From Fabrea salina (taxonomy: Eukaryota; Ciliophora; Heterotrichea; Heterotrichida; Fabreidae): a DNA stretch of 64,000 nucleotides. The notes below the pieces were generated by a model. That model saw only the letters and a program-made list of their open reading frames with translations, was not told the origin of the DNA and did not search any database. Positions within the stretch are counted from its first letter, which is position 1. Each line of letters begins with the position of its first letter. The stretch is taken from the NCBI GenBank assembly GCA_022984795.1, contig JALIHJ010000007.1, forward strand, positions 269,816 through 333,815. Direction: 5' to 3'. Below, in pieces: positions 1 through 8,132 of this stretch. The position numbers were made by a program, and so were the translations under genes.

Positions 1-2
1 AC

Positions 3-494
3 AGAAAAAGGAACACTAGGAGTCAACTCAGCTTGCTTTCTAAAGCTACAAACAACCAATTCAGTCAAAAAAAGTCCCCCTTCGAAAACTTAAAAACCTC
101 CTCTACATCCTCAACTCCAAAAACCCTAACATCCAGGGCCACATTTGCGAACTTAGAAAAGTTGACAAAAGAGTGCAACTTAGTAAGCAACAAAGTCAAG
201 AAGTCCATTAAGAAGTGTTCTTCCCAGAAAATAGAACTTTGGAAAAAATACAAGAAGATCGAAGAAGCTCTGGAAAAAGCCAATGAAGAAAAGCACTTTT
301 CAGGAATTCCTCAAGAGTTTTGGGACTGGAAAGACTTACTGAAGAAACAAAGACTTCAAAAAACCAAGAACCAAAATTCCAGAAAGTCTGATGTCGTAAA
401 GGAATACAAGCAAGACCTAAGCAAAAAGGTCTTTTCAAGAACTGGGGACAGGTTTTCCAGGTATATCTATACCTGTGGAACTAATTTCATTTGA
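3..494 (+). CDS. 5'-truncated basic coiled-coil protein, unknown
   Basis: The reading frame is open to the left edge of the window, so the true start lies outside. There is no in-frame ATG near the start and the visible part is about 163 residues. It is Lys/Ser rich with a charged, probably coiled-coil middle section (many E/K, e.g. KKYKKIEEALEKANEEK) and a basic C-terminus. No catalytic motif is visible and no family is recognised. It ends with TGA, which is rare in this window, followed one codon later by TAA. The next gene starts 22 bp downstream on the same strand. A structural or cytoskeletal role would be a guess. Confidence 0.5.
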   Translation, partial: RKRNTRSQLSLLSKATNNQFSQKKSPFENLKTSSTSSTPKTLTSRATFANLEKLTKECNLVSNKVKKSIKKCSSQKIELWKKYKKIEEALEKANEEKHFSGIPQEFWDWKDLLKKQRLQKTKNQNSRKSDVVKEYKQDLSKKVFSRTGDRFSRYIYTCGTNFI

Positions 495-516
495 TATTAA
501 TATGATTAGTATATAA

Positions 517-1230
517 ATGATGGGCAAAAACAAGTTTTTGAAGTTAGGAGAGAAAACTTGGGTGTATATTAATGTATTATCTTTAGTGGTGATCATAGCG
601 TTGATGCTAGGCGGAATGGGAACTAAGTATTGGGTCCGACAAGGAAGAGACCAAGACATCTGGGAAGGAGGAGTCCTCAGGTGCTCAAAAGGCAAGTGGG
701 AAAACCAGCACTACGGAGAGATTGCCCAAGAAATTTGTGATACAGAAGGGACCTACTTTACAGGCCTTTGCAACTTGTTTGAAGACTTAAAAGCTGCAGG
801 CGTATTTTTCTTAGTGTTTGAACTACTTTCTTTACTAGTCACACTTGTTTGGTTTGTAAACTGCATTTATAAGAGCCAAGGGAAACAACTGATTTGGGGT
901 TGGCTGCAGTACTTTATCCCGGTTTTAGGTTTTTTACTGCATGTTTTAGGGATAGTTGTGTGGGCGTTTATAGCTAAGTCAGGATTTGGAGTTGACTGTG
1001 AAGACATTGTGGAAGACGGACAGAGAGGAGACTTGTGTAGCACAGACGGACCCATTATATCAGTTTGCATTGCTGTGATTTACTTTTTGGTCGGCGGAGT
1101 CTATACTTACTTGAGCCTGAAAGTTTGGAATTTTAAGTCTGAACAAGAACTGCCTAATCTTGAGTCAGTTAGAGTTCCTGCTGGAGGGCAGTTTGGGGAC
1201 TTGGAAGAGTCTCGTGAAAATAGGGCTTAA
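517..1230 (+). CDS. four-TM claudin/PMP22-like membrane protein
   Basis: 237 aa. Four hydrophobic segments lie at roughly residues 15-35, 90-112, 125-150 and 180-200, with a large first extracellular loop. That loop carries a W-x-G-x-L-x-x-C pattern (WEGGVLRC) and a second Cys, like the W-GLW-C-C signature of the claudin/PMP22/EMP superfamily. The second loop has three further Cys. The C-terminal tail is short and acidic. The start ATG is fused to a TATAA sequence (TATAAATG at 512-519). The family role is membrane organisation or junction-like contacts; the function in a ciliate is unknown. Topology is clear, family membership is moderately sure. Confidence 0.65.
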   Translation: MMGKNKFLKLGEKTWVYINVLSLVVIIALMLGGMGTKYWVRQGRDQDIWEGGVLRCSKGKWENQHYGEIAQEICDTEGTYFTGLCNLFEDLKAAGVFFLVFELLSLLVTLVWFVNCIYKSQGKQLIWGWLQYFIPVLGFLLHVLGIVVWAFIAKSGFGVDCEDIVEDGQRGDLCSTDGPIISVCIAVIYFLVGGVYTYLSLKVWNFKSEQELPNLESVRVPAGGQFGDLEESRENRA

Positions 1231-1243
1231 TTAAATTAGACAC

Positions 1244-2284
1244 TTAAAATTCCGGAAAGTAGTCCGTTTTAAGGGGCTGTAGAGGTTCTAAGTTCAAACA
1301 TGCAGTTTTTTCTGCCAGGTCTACCAGAGGCTTTATTGGTGGATTTAATTTAAGCTGCGAAACCTCATCCCAGCTAATGCCTTTGAAGAATTCGTGCTGT
1401 TTGACTTCTTCAATGCAAGGTCTATTAGAAGGGGACTTTTGTAGTAAGCTTTCAAGAAGACTTCTGGCGGGTGAAACGATCCAGTTTGGGAGAGACAACT
1501 CTGAGTTGAGTATTCTAAGGTAGAGTTTGTAAGGGTTCCTGTCTGAAAAGGGAACTTTTCCAGTCAAAAGTTCGTGCATAAGGACTCCAAGAGTCCAAAT
1601 ATCCACTTTGAAACTCTGACCGGAGTAGTTTATTATTTCAGGCGCTAAGTACTCTGGAGTTCCACACAAAGAATAGGTGTATTCTTGGTCTGCTAAATGT
1701 TTGCAAAACCCAAAGTCAACTAGCTTGACGTGGCCGTTTGAGTCCAGCAGAACATTTTCGGGTTTGAGGTCTCTGTACACAACTCCTGAGCTGTGCACTG
1801 AGGAGAAGGCACAAACAAGTTCAGCCAAGTAAAACTTAACAGTTTCTTCTTGGAAACTCCTAGCTAACCTTAGTTGTTTGTATAGTTCTCCGCCGGAAAT
1901 AAACTCCTCTACTATGTAAAGTCTACTTGTGTCTTGGAAAGTCCCTATGAGCTTAACTACAAAGGGACTATTAATCTTCATTAAAGCTTTGCGTTCGTCT
2001 TTTACGTGGTCGACTTGGTTGTGCTTTATAATATGGTCTTTGCGCATAATTTTGACGGCATAGTGTTTTTTGGTTTGTTTGTGTTTGGCAAGTGTAACTT
2101 CCGAAAAAGCACCTGTGCCAATTACTCTTGAAAACAAAAAGTTTTCAAAACTCATACTTTTGGATACAAAGGACCTGCGGGCTTTATTGAGTTTCCTGGG
2201 GGTTCTGGAAAGTGGTGGTAGTTTTTGGAACTTAGGAGTAGTTCTTTTCTGAGTTTTTCTTGTTTTTAAGTTATAGTTCAGCAT
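1244..2284 (-). CDS. AGC protein kinase, PKA catalytic-subunit-like
   Basis: 346 aa Ser/Thr kinase. After a basic N-terminal tail of ~45 residues the kinase domain shows the Gly loop GTGAFSEV (56-63), catalytic Lys78 (AVKIM), YRDLKPEN (170-177), DFG (190-192) and the activation segment SLCGTPEYLAPE, where Ser205 takes the place of PKA Thr197. The C-terminus ends in FPEF, matching the FxxF hydrophobic motif that closes PKA catalytic subunits. This supports a cAMP/cGMP-type AGC kinase rather than AKT or S6K, which have longer tails. No cyclic-nucleotide domain is present in the same protein. It is convergent with the 4-TM gene, 13 bp apart. Confidence 0.85.
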   Translation of the reverse strand: MLNYNLKTRKTQKRTTPKFQKLPPLSRTPRKLNKARRSFVSKSMSFENFLFSRVIGTGAFSEVTLAKHKQTKKHYAVKIMRKDHIIKHNQVDHVKDERKALMKINSPFVVKLIGTFQDTSRLYIVEEFISGGELYKQLRLARSFQEETVKFYLAELVCAFSSVHSSGVVYRDLKPENVLLDSNGHVKLVDFGFCKHLADQEYTYSLCGTPEYLAPEIINYSGQSFKVDIWTLGVLMHELLTGKVPFSDRNPYKLYLRILNSELSLPNWIVSPARSLLESLLQKSPSNRPCIEEVKQHEFFKGISWDEVSQLKLNPPIKPLVDLAEKTACLNLEPLQPLKTDYFPEF

Positions 2285-2342
2285 TATTCAAAGTTTATGG
2301 TGAACATAGTTAGTGAAATTATTGATTAGGTACTTGAAGCAT

Positions 2343-4148
2343 TTAAGTGCATAGTGGTTGGAAGGCCATGAACATTTCATGATAATCAGTGTTTTCTACA
2401 AAGCCTTTTTCGTCTTCTTGCTTGTCGCTGATTTCGCTTTCGCTTAAGTAGTCGTTGTCTTCGATGTCGGTGCAGGTAGCAGAACTGGGCATGCGGATGC
2501 CTTCGAAAGAAGGAGTTTCTCCTCTGGCAAGTTTTTCGGAGTTAAGTACTTCTTTTTGTTTTTGGACTAGACTTAGTTCCCAGTACTCCTTTTCGTTCAT
2601 GTAGTAGTCGTAGTTAGAAGGCATGGAGAGCCAAGGGTGCTTGAGGGCTTCTTGGGCAGTGATTCTTTTTTCAGGCTGGTACTCAAGCATGGGCAGCAAG
2701 AAGCTGGACAACGCAGAAGCTTCTTCTTCTTTGATTCGGTACTTTTCCATGAGTACGTTTTTGAGAGGCCAGATGCGCAGTTGTTTGATGCTGCGGAGTT
2801 CGCCTTCTTTGTTGAAGAACTTTTTGCAGTTGGAGCCAGCAGTGGCCATTGACTTGGGAAAGAACCCCAGAGTTTCAATCATTTGTGCAAGGTGGTCGTC
2901 TTCTTTGTCGAACTCAGGGCCTCCTCTGGGCTCGAACAAAAAGTCTCCTGTGACGAGTTCAAAAACCATGCAAGCCAGACTCCAGATGTCGGCAGTGTGG
3001 TTGTAAGTGATTCCCAGCATCACTTCGGGTCCTCTGTACTGTCGGGTTTGGATCTCAGTGGAGAAGTGGTTGTCTACCCAGCAAGCGTTGCCTAGGTCTG
3101 CGATTTTGACGCGAATGTTTTCGTTGACGACAACTTCTTCCTTGGCAGTGGGGGTGTCTTGGGTAGAACCTACAGGGTTGCTTTCGGCGTCGAGTTTGTG
3201 GATTTCTTCAGTGATGCTGGGGTTCTTGTTTTTGCGGTTGCGTTTGCGTTTTTTCTTTTGGGCAGGTTCCTGGGTGGACTCGTCTGCCTGGGCCTTGAAG
3301 GCTTTTTCCTTTTGCTTCTTTCTTTTCTTGTAGCGCTTTTTCTTTTCTTTTTTGCGTTCTTTTTTTTCCTTTTCCCTGAGTTCTTCTTCAGTCAGTTCAG
3401 AGAGTTCTTGTGTGAGCGGAGTGAAGGGAGTGTCCACTGACCTAGCAGGCGGGTGCATGTCTATTTTGTTTTTGAGCATCCCGAACTCAATGATTTCATT
3501 GACCTGGGCTGTGGTGAGCTGCAACAACACGTTCTCAGGCTTGAGGTCAGTGTGGATGACTCCGCAAATGCGGTGCAGGTAGTCCAGTCCAACCAAAACT
3601 TGTTTAGTGATTGAGCGGCAAATTGGCATGGGCACGCCTTTGAAGTTGTAAACCTTAATGATCTCCAACAAGTTAACTCCCAGAATCTCAAACACCATGC
3701 AGATGTGCTTGCCGTTCTGGCCCACGTGGATGAAACTATTGAGCAACTGCACCACATAAGTGTACTCGCGGAGGTGGTCTTCCACAGGACAGTCCATGTA
3801 GGACTTAAGTGACTCCACCCAAAGAGAGTTGTTGTAGTTCTTGCTCACTTTCAACAAAATGTCTATTTCGTCGTAGGCGGCCTCAGTGTAGTTGGGGGCA
3901 CTCTTTTGCACCTTCATTGCAACGTAAGTGTTGAACTTAGTGTCCCTGCAGAGCCACACAGTAGAAAAGTGCCCCCAACCCAACTTCTGAACTACTTGGT
4001 AGCGGTTCAAAAAAACATCCCCTATTTCCACAGGGTGGTAACCCCCCACGCGGTAGTCTTTAGCTGGCTCTTTGTCGTCATCGTAAACTACAGAACTCTC
4101 TTCTTCTTCGTATTCTTCTTCAAAAGCTGAGTCTACTTCGTCACTCAT
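2343..4148 (-). CDS. SR-protein-specific kinase (SRPK family)
   Basis: 601 aa. The kinase domain is split by a spacer, the SRPK hallmark. The first half (about residues 50-215) has the Gly loop LGWGHFSTVW, Lys79 (VAMKVQK) and the SRPK-type catalytic loop IHTDLKPENVLL. A ~130-residue Lys/Glu-rich insert follows, and the second half resumes at ADLGNACW and TRQYRGPEVMLG. The family phosphorylates RS domains of splicing factors and controls their nuclear import; the spacer retains SRPKs in the cytoplasm. The N-terminus is acidic. The start codon lies in TATAAAAATG. In a genome with 15-nt introns this kinase is part of the splicing-control machinery. Confidence 0.93.
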   Translation of the reverse strand: MSDEVDSAFEEEYEEEESSVVYDDDKEPAKDYRVGGYHPVEIGDVFLNRYQVVQKLGWGHFSTVWLCRDTKFNTYVAMKVQKSAPNYTEAAYDEIDILLKVSKNYNNSLWVESLKSYMDCPVEDHLREYTYVVQLLNSFIHVGQNGKHICMVFEILGVNLLEIIKVYNFKGVPMPICRSITKQVLVGLDYLHRICGVIHTDLKPENVLLQLTTAQVNEIIEFGMLKNKIDMHPPARSVDTPFTPLTQELSELTEEELREKEKKERKKEKKKRYKKRKKQKEKAFKAQADESTQEPAQKKKRKRNRKNKNPSITEEIHKLDAESNPVGSTQDTPTAKEEVVVNENIRVKIADLGNACWVDNHFSTEIQTRQYRGPEVMLGITYNHTADIWSLACMVFELVTGDFLFEPRGGPEFDKEDDHLAQMIETLGFFPKSMATAGSNCKKFFNKEGELRSIKQLRIWPLKNVLMEKYRIKEEEASALSSFLLPMLEYQPEKRITAQEALKHPWLSMPSNYDYYMNEKEYWELSLVQKQKEVLNSEKLARGETPSFEGIRMPSSATCTDIEDNDYLSESEISDKQEDEKGFVENTDYHEMFMAFQPLCT

Positions 4149-4288
4149 TTTTATAAGTAACTTTGAAACTTAATTTGAACTTTCGATTAATTAACTAAGA
4201 AGTCCAAATCTAGGTGTACTCTGGAAGTCATTAAATAATAAGTAAGTACCTTACTTCAATTTCATAAAAAACTCATTCCAATAGTAAA
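4149..4288. promoter_or_regulatory. divergent intergenic region, SRPK/DYRK genes
   Basis: 140-bp gap between two divergent start codons, AT-rich with several ATTAA/TTAAT stretches. TATAA abuts the SRPK start. It must hold both promoters; no other conserved element is recognised. Confidence 0.4.
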
Positions 4289-5848
4289 ATGTCCCTAGAA
4301 CCCAAAGTACACTCTCGGACACAGAGAATCAAGTCAATCTACCACGCCTTACCCGTTAAGCTCCCTCTAGAATCCACTAGAAGAATGCATATTCGGAAAA
4401 ACCCAATCCTAGACAGCTCAACCAACACACCCAGAGATAACTTTAAAAAAGAACCCAACTCCAAACAAAAAATCCCTTCTCTCCAACTCAACTCTATCAA
4501 CACTCCCCGTTCCCAGCGCTTTATGAAGTCCATTGTGAGTACAAGGCGTCATAAAAACTCCAATGGCTCTTTTGCGTTTGACTCTTCAAAAGAGTCACTC
4601 AGGTCAGTAAAAGCTAGCCCGCGTAGACTTGAAAACTCCTACTCAAATGCTAACTTTATATCCTATCCCATGTCTCCCAGTGTAGCTTTCATCAAGCTTG
4701 GGGACCAACTCAGTGAGTTTGAAAAAACTGAAATTTACGACTACCAAAAAATATTCTTCGTAAGTCCTAGGCAAAAAAAGATCCACGGGACTCACTTTCA
4801 GAAAAATTGGGGATATGACGACGAAAGAGGCGACTACAACGTAGTCTACGGAGACCATGTTATGTTCAGGTACGAAGTCATCTCTATGCTGGGAAGAGGA
4901 GCTTTTGGTCAGGTTTTGAAGTGTTTAGATCACAAAACCAAAAAACTAGTGGCTGTTAAAATAATCAGAAACAAAAAGCGCTTCCACAAGCAAGGCGCTG
5001 TAGAAGTTAAGATCCTCAACCACCTCAAGAACCACGACTTAAAAGACACCCAAAACGTTGTTAGAATGCAGTCTTACTTTATTTTCCGAAAGCACGTGTG
5101 CATTGCCTTCGAAATGCTTAGTATCAACCTGTTCGAACTGATTAAAATGAACAACTACATAGGACTGCCTGAAGCATTAGTGCGGAGATTTTCCAGACAG
5201 ATTCTGGTATCACTTAAGTACACCAGGAACCACGGAATAATCCACTGCGACCTCAAGCCTGAAAACATCCTTTTGACTGCTTCCAACAAGTCTACCATCA
5301 AAACAATTGACTTCGGGTCTTCTTGTTTCGAAAACGAACGAATTTACACCTACATCCAGTCAAGATTCTACAGGGCCCCTGAGATCATGCTGGGGATTCC
5401 TTACACCACAGCTATTGACATTTGGAGTTTTGGCTGCATAGTAACAGAACTCTTAACAGGGTTTCCTTTGTTCCCTGGAGAAAGCGAACAGGACCAAATG
5501 CTCAGAATCATAGAAGTCCTAGGCCCCCCTCCTCGCAAAGTCCTCGAACAGAGCAGTCGCAAACAAGTTTTCTTCGACGAAAACAAACCCAGAATCGTTC
5601 CTAACAGTAAAGGCAAGTTAAGGTTCCCTTCTACTAAACCTTTGCGGGCTTTTGTTGGGAATGAACCTATACTGCTTGACTTGTTGGTTAAAATACTAGA
5701 CTGGGACCCTGAAGCAAGACTTACACCAGAAGAAGCTTTGCAGCACCCTTGGGTTACTGGGCAGATCGCTCAGAGTTCAAGTTCTCCCAGAAGAACTCAA
5801 GTGTCGGCTAGGAGTCGGTCTCTTGTGCGTGAGTCACTGCAGATGTAA
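4289..5848 (+). CDS. DYRK-family dual-specificity kinase (class II-like)
   Basis: 519 aa. A basic Ser/Thr-rich N-terminus of ~170 residues leads into a DYRK-homology-box-like stretch (WGYDDERGDYNVVYGDH) and a kinase domain with Gly loop GRGAFGQV, AVKIIRNK, catalytic loop IHCDLKPENIL, DFG and the DYRK activation loop YTYIQSRFYRAPE, where the second Tyr is the autophosphorylated residue. The preceding DH box and CMGC insert fit DYRK2/Pom1-like enzymes, which act in cell polarity, growth and protein turnover. The short tail is Ser-rich. A second DYRK-like kinase lies at 9579-10820 and the DYRK partner DCAF7 at 19687-20718. Confidence 0.9.
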   Translation: MSLEPKVHSRTQRIKSIYHALPVKLPLESTRRMHIRKNPILDSSTNTPRDNFKKEPNSKQKIPSLQLNSINTPRSQRFMKSIVSTRRHKNSNGSFAFDSSKESLRSVKASPRRLENSYSNANFISYPMSPSVAFIKLGDQLSEFEKTEIYDYQKIFFVSPRQKKIHGTHFQKNWGYDDERGDYNVVYGDHVMFRYEVISMLGRGAFGQVLKCLDHKTKKLVAVKIIRNKKRFHKQGAVEVKILNHLKNHDLKDTQNVVRMQSYFIFRKHVCIAFEMLSINLFELIKMNNYIGLPEALVRRFSRQILVSLKYTRNHGIIHCDLKPENILLTASNKSTIKTIDFGSSCFENERIYTYIQSRFYRAPEIMLGIPYTTAIDIWSFGCIVTELLTGFPLFPGESEQDQMLRIIEVLGPPPRKVLEQSSRKQVFFDENKPRIVPNSKGKLRFPSTKPLRAFVGNEPILLDLLVKILDWDPEARLTPEEALQHPWVTGQIAQSSSSPRRTQVSARSRSLVRESLQM

Positions 5849-5867
5849 CTACTATTTAATTCATAAC

Positions 5868-6908
5868 TTACAGACTTAAGTTTTTAAGGATCTCTTCTAG
5901 TTCTTTGACTCTTGACTGTGACTTTTCAAGTTGGAGCTGGACTTGTTCTAAGTGTTTGTTTTTGTTTTCTACTACAATTTTGACTTTTTTTTCGACTTCT
6001 TCAAACTTGTAGTTGTAGTCTTGGTGTATTTGGTTAATGGTTTTGTCTAGGTCTTCTATAGTTTGGCATTCAGTGTTTTTTGTAGACTGTTCAACTTGTA
6101 TGAGTTGGTTGGTTTGGTAAGTGAGGGTTTGGGTTATTTGGTCTGAGAAGGTGTTTAGATCTTGAGATTCTACTTGGTGGTCTAGAGTTTGCACACTGGC
6201 TTCTTGGAGGTTTTTCTGGGACTTGAGGTTTCTTATCTGGGTTTTTAGTTCGAGTTCTCTTTGTTTAAGTTGGGACCGAATTTCATCGTAGACTTTAGAA
6301 ATGATTTCTTTTAACTGGGAGTCTCTTTCTTGGTGCATTTTGAGTTTTTCGTTGTGAGTTTCTTGTTTGATTTGTTGAATTTGGTTTGAAAAGTGGCTTT
6401 CTAGATCTTTTTGGAGTTGTTCTTTGGAGACTTGGATTTGGTTGCGGCACCAAAGGTCTTTTTCTTGGAGTTCTTTGGTGTGTTTTTCTTTTAAGAGTTT
6501 AATTTCTGTTTCGTAGTCTTTGAGTTTGTCGTTGAAGTTGTCCATAAGGTTGTCGATGTGGGTTTTGTGGGTTTGTTTCAAAGCACCTATTTCGTCTTTG
6601 AACTGCTTTATTAAACTTTTAGTGTTGGCTTCATGGTGTTCAACTAGGGCTTTCATTCTTTTTTCGTGGGTTTCATTGAGACTTTTGATGGTTTGGTCGT
6701 AGCTGTTTTTTAGTATGAGTTTTTCTTCTTCTTGGCGTTTAAGTTCAGTGTGACTGGAAAACTTGGACCTGGCGTTTTGGAGTTCTAGCTAATTAGAACT
6801 TACGTCTTTAAGTTTGCTTTGGATAAGCAGTTCGTTTAGGTTCTGCGACTCAGTTACTCCAGGAACGTGTTTTTTTGCAGAGGAAGGGCGTGTTTTTCTT
6901 CCTTTCAT
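5868..6908 (-). CDS. coiled-coil protein with one 15-nt intron
   Basis: Exons 6908-6804 and 6788-5868; the spliced product is 341 aa. Without splicing the frame meets TAG inside the intron, so the continuous ORF would begin only at an internal Met (6656). The joined frame (…QSKLKD|LELQNARSK…) is uninterrupted. Almost the whole protein is charged heptad-like coiled coil (E/K/Q rich) after a basic N-terminus of ~15 residues (MKGRKTRPSSAKK). No enzyme motif is present. Ciliary or centriolar scaffolds often look like this, but no family is named with confidence. Its ATG lies only 3 bp after the stop codon of the next gene upstream on the same strand. Confidence 0.75.
6789..6803 (-). other. 15-nt intron (phase 0)
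   Basis: Coding-strand sequence GTAAGTTCTAATTAG. It contains an in-frame TAG if retained; removal restores one frame from ATG 6908 to the stop at 5868. Confidence 0.9.
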
Positions 6909-6911
6909 AAT

Positions 6912-7277
6912 TTATTTAATTGAGTGGTGAGTCAGAGAGGCCCAACTGCTCTGCCTCATTGGTAGGTTAACAGTGCGGGTTTCAAAGTGCAGTTTGGGAG
7001 GCTTGAAGTTGAAGTGCTTGAACTGCTTTTTAGAAGTGGGCAAGTTGCACCTTGAAAGCTGGTAAGTTCTTCCCTGGTCTGAAAGTTTAAAGCTAAGGTC
7101 TTTGTAGTCAAAGGTGTCTTTGGAAAAGTCCCGGCAACTCATAGAACTTAAGTGCAGCCACCTGCCTTTAGGTCTTTTTTTAGGAGGCTTACGTTCGTAC
7201 ACAGACTTCTCTGGAACTGTTGGGTCTGGTTTGTCTGTATAATAAGTAGTTTGAAACCCTACTTTGCGAATAGCCAT
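6912..7277 (-). CDS. small basic protein, unknown
   Basis: 121 aa, complete ORF from an ATG preceded by AT-rich sequence. It is Lys/Arg/Pro and aromatic rich, with a KKRPKGRW stretch, and has no TM segment, signal peptide or catalytic motif. The short repeated sequence-and-aromatic style resembles axonemal or microtubule-associated small proteins, but this is only an impression. It sits between a RING gene (39 bp upstream) and a coiled-coil gene whose ATG is 3 bp after this stop, so the two may share a transcript or have overlapping UTRs. Confidence 0.65.
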   Translation of the reverse strand: MAIRKVGFQTTYYTDKPDPTVPEKSVYERKPPKKRPKGRWLHLSSMSCRDFSKDTFDYKDLSFKLSDQGRTYQLSRCNLPTSKKQFKHFNFKPPKLHFETRTVNLPMRQSSWASLTHHSIK

Positions 7278-7316
7278 TTAGTGTTAAGAACATACTAAGT
7301 AAAATGGCATTATAAT

Positions 7317-7910
7317 CTAAAGTATTAGTGCTCTGCAGTCAGGACAAGTGTTCTTGAACTGGAGCCAAGGAAGTAAACAGTCAATATGGAATCTGTGCTT
7401 GCAGCTGAGTTCGTTAAGGCTTTCTTGGGGTAGCATTTCTTCGTAGCAGATGCTGCAGGTTGAGCTCTGCAAACCACTCACTACTGGAATTCTTTGAATT
7501 ACTTCAGAAGGAGTGGGCCTTACCATCAGGGTTTCAATGTCGCCTTCATCACTTTCAGCCCAGTCGTTGAGAGCTTTGATGACTCGGTTCATTATTTTTT
7601 CACAGCCTCTGCGGTTCTTGACAAGTTTAGACACGTTATCAAGTAAGGTTTTTAACTCAAAAAAAAGCATGTCCAAGACCTTTTGCGACTCTGAAGAGAC
7701 TGACTGAACTACTGGAGAAGCTTCTCTGGTTCTGGACCTTTTTCTGGTGCGCTGGTTTGTGTTTGTGGAGTCAGTTTCTACCTTAGTGTAATGCAACTTT
7801 TCCGAGCAGTTCGGGCAAAATTTCGTTCTCGTGGGCTTTCGAAAGAACTTGTGCTGGCAGGCGTTGCAGACATACCGGGGGCTTTTTGCACTTCCAAACC
7901 TTATTTCCAT
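7317..7910 (-). CDS. RING-H2 E3 ubiquitin ligase, RNF115/126-like layout
   Basis: 197 aa. The N-terminus has a zinc-ribbon-like pair of CxxC motifs (CNACQHKFF … FCPNC, ~residues 16-38). The C-terminus carries a RING-H2 finger (CSICYEEM … CKHRFHIDCLLPW … CPDC, ~residues 150-192). The same order, N-terminal zinc ribbon and C-terminal RING, occurs in the RNF115/RNF126 ubiquitin ligases, where the ribbon binds ubiquitin or cargo. The middle region is Ser/Arg rich. It ends with TAG. E3 activity is inferred from the complete set of metal ligands. Confidence 0.8.
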   Translation of the reverse strand: MEIRFGSAKSPRYVCNACQHKFFRKPTRTKFCPNCSEKLHYTKVETDSTNTNQRTRKRSRTREASPVVQSVSSESQKVLDMLFFELKTLLDNVSKLVKNRRGCEKIMNRVIKALNDWAESDEGDIETLMVRPTPSEVIQRIPVVSGLQSSTCSICYEEMLPQESLNELSCKHRFHIDCLLPWLQFKNTCPDCRALIL

Positions 7911-8132
7911 TATTTCACAAATTTATTAAATATATTTAAATCAAGCTTGTGGATTTTAGGGATATTAATATGGTTTCTTGCGTTTAAGTTTACGAACCGG
8001 AAGTAATTAGTTCTTTTGAAAACAATTTGTGTAAAGTTTAAGTAACTAAACTTTTTAATTCTAAGGTGGTTTTTGCACTATCAAAAAGCAATTACAAATA
8101 AATTTGCCTGATTAAATGGTAAATATTACTTA
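7911..8132. promoter_or_regulatory. divergent intergenic region
   Basis: 222-bp AT-rich gap between the divergent RING and SNF1-like genes. It presumably holds both promoters. No tRNA, ORF or clear motif is seen. Confidence 0.3.

Noticed and set aside
3159-3440. Hydrophobic Phe-rich frame opposite SRPK
   Set aside because: Antisense shadow of the Lys/Glu-rich spacer (AAA/GAA codons read as TTT/TTC).
4284-4298. GTAAAATGTCCCTAG across the DYRK start codon
   Set aside because: Position 10 is C and no upstream exon or ATG exists to join; the ATG inside it starts a good frame.
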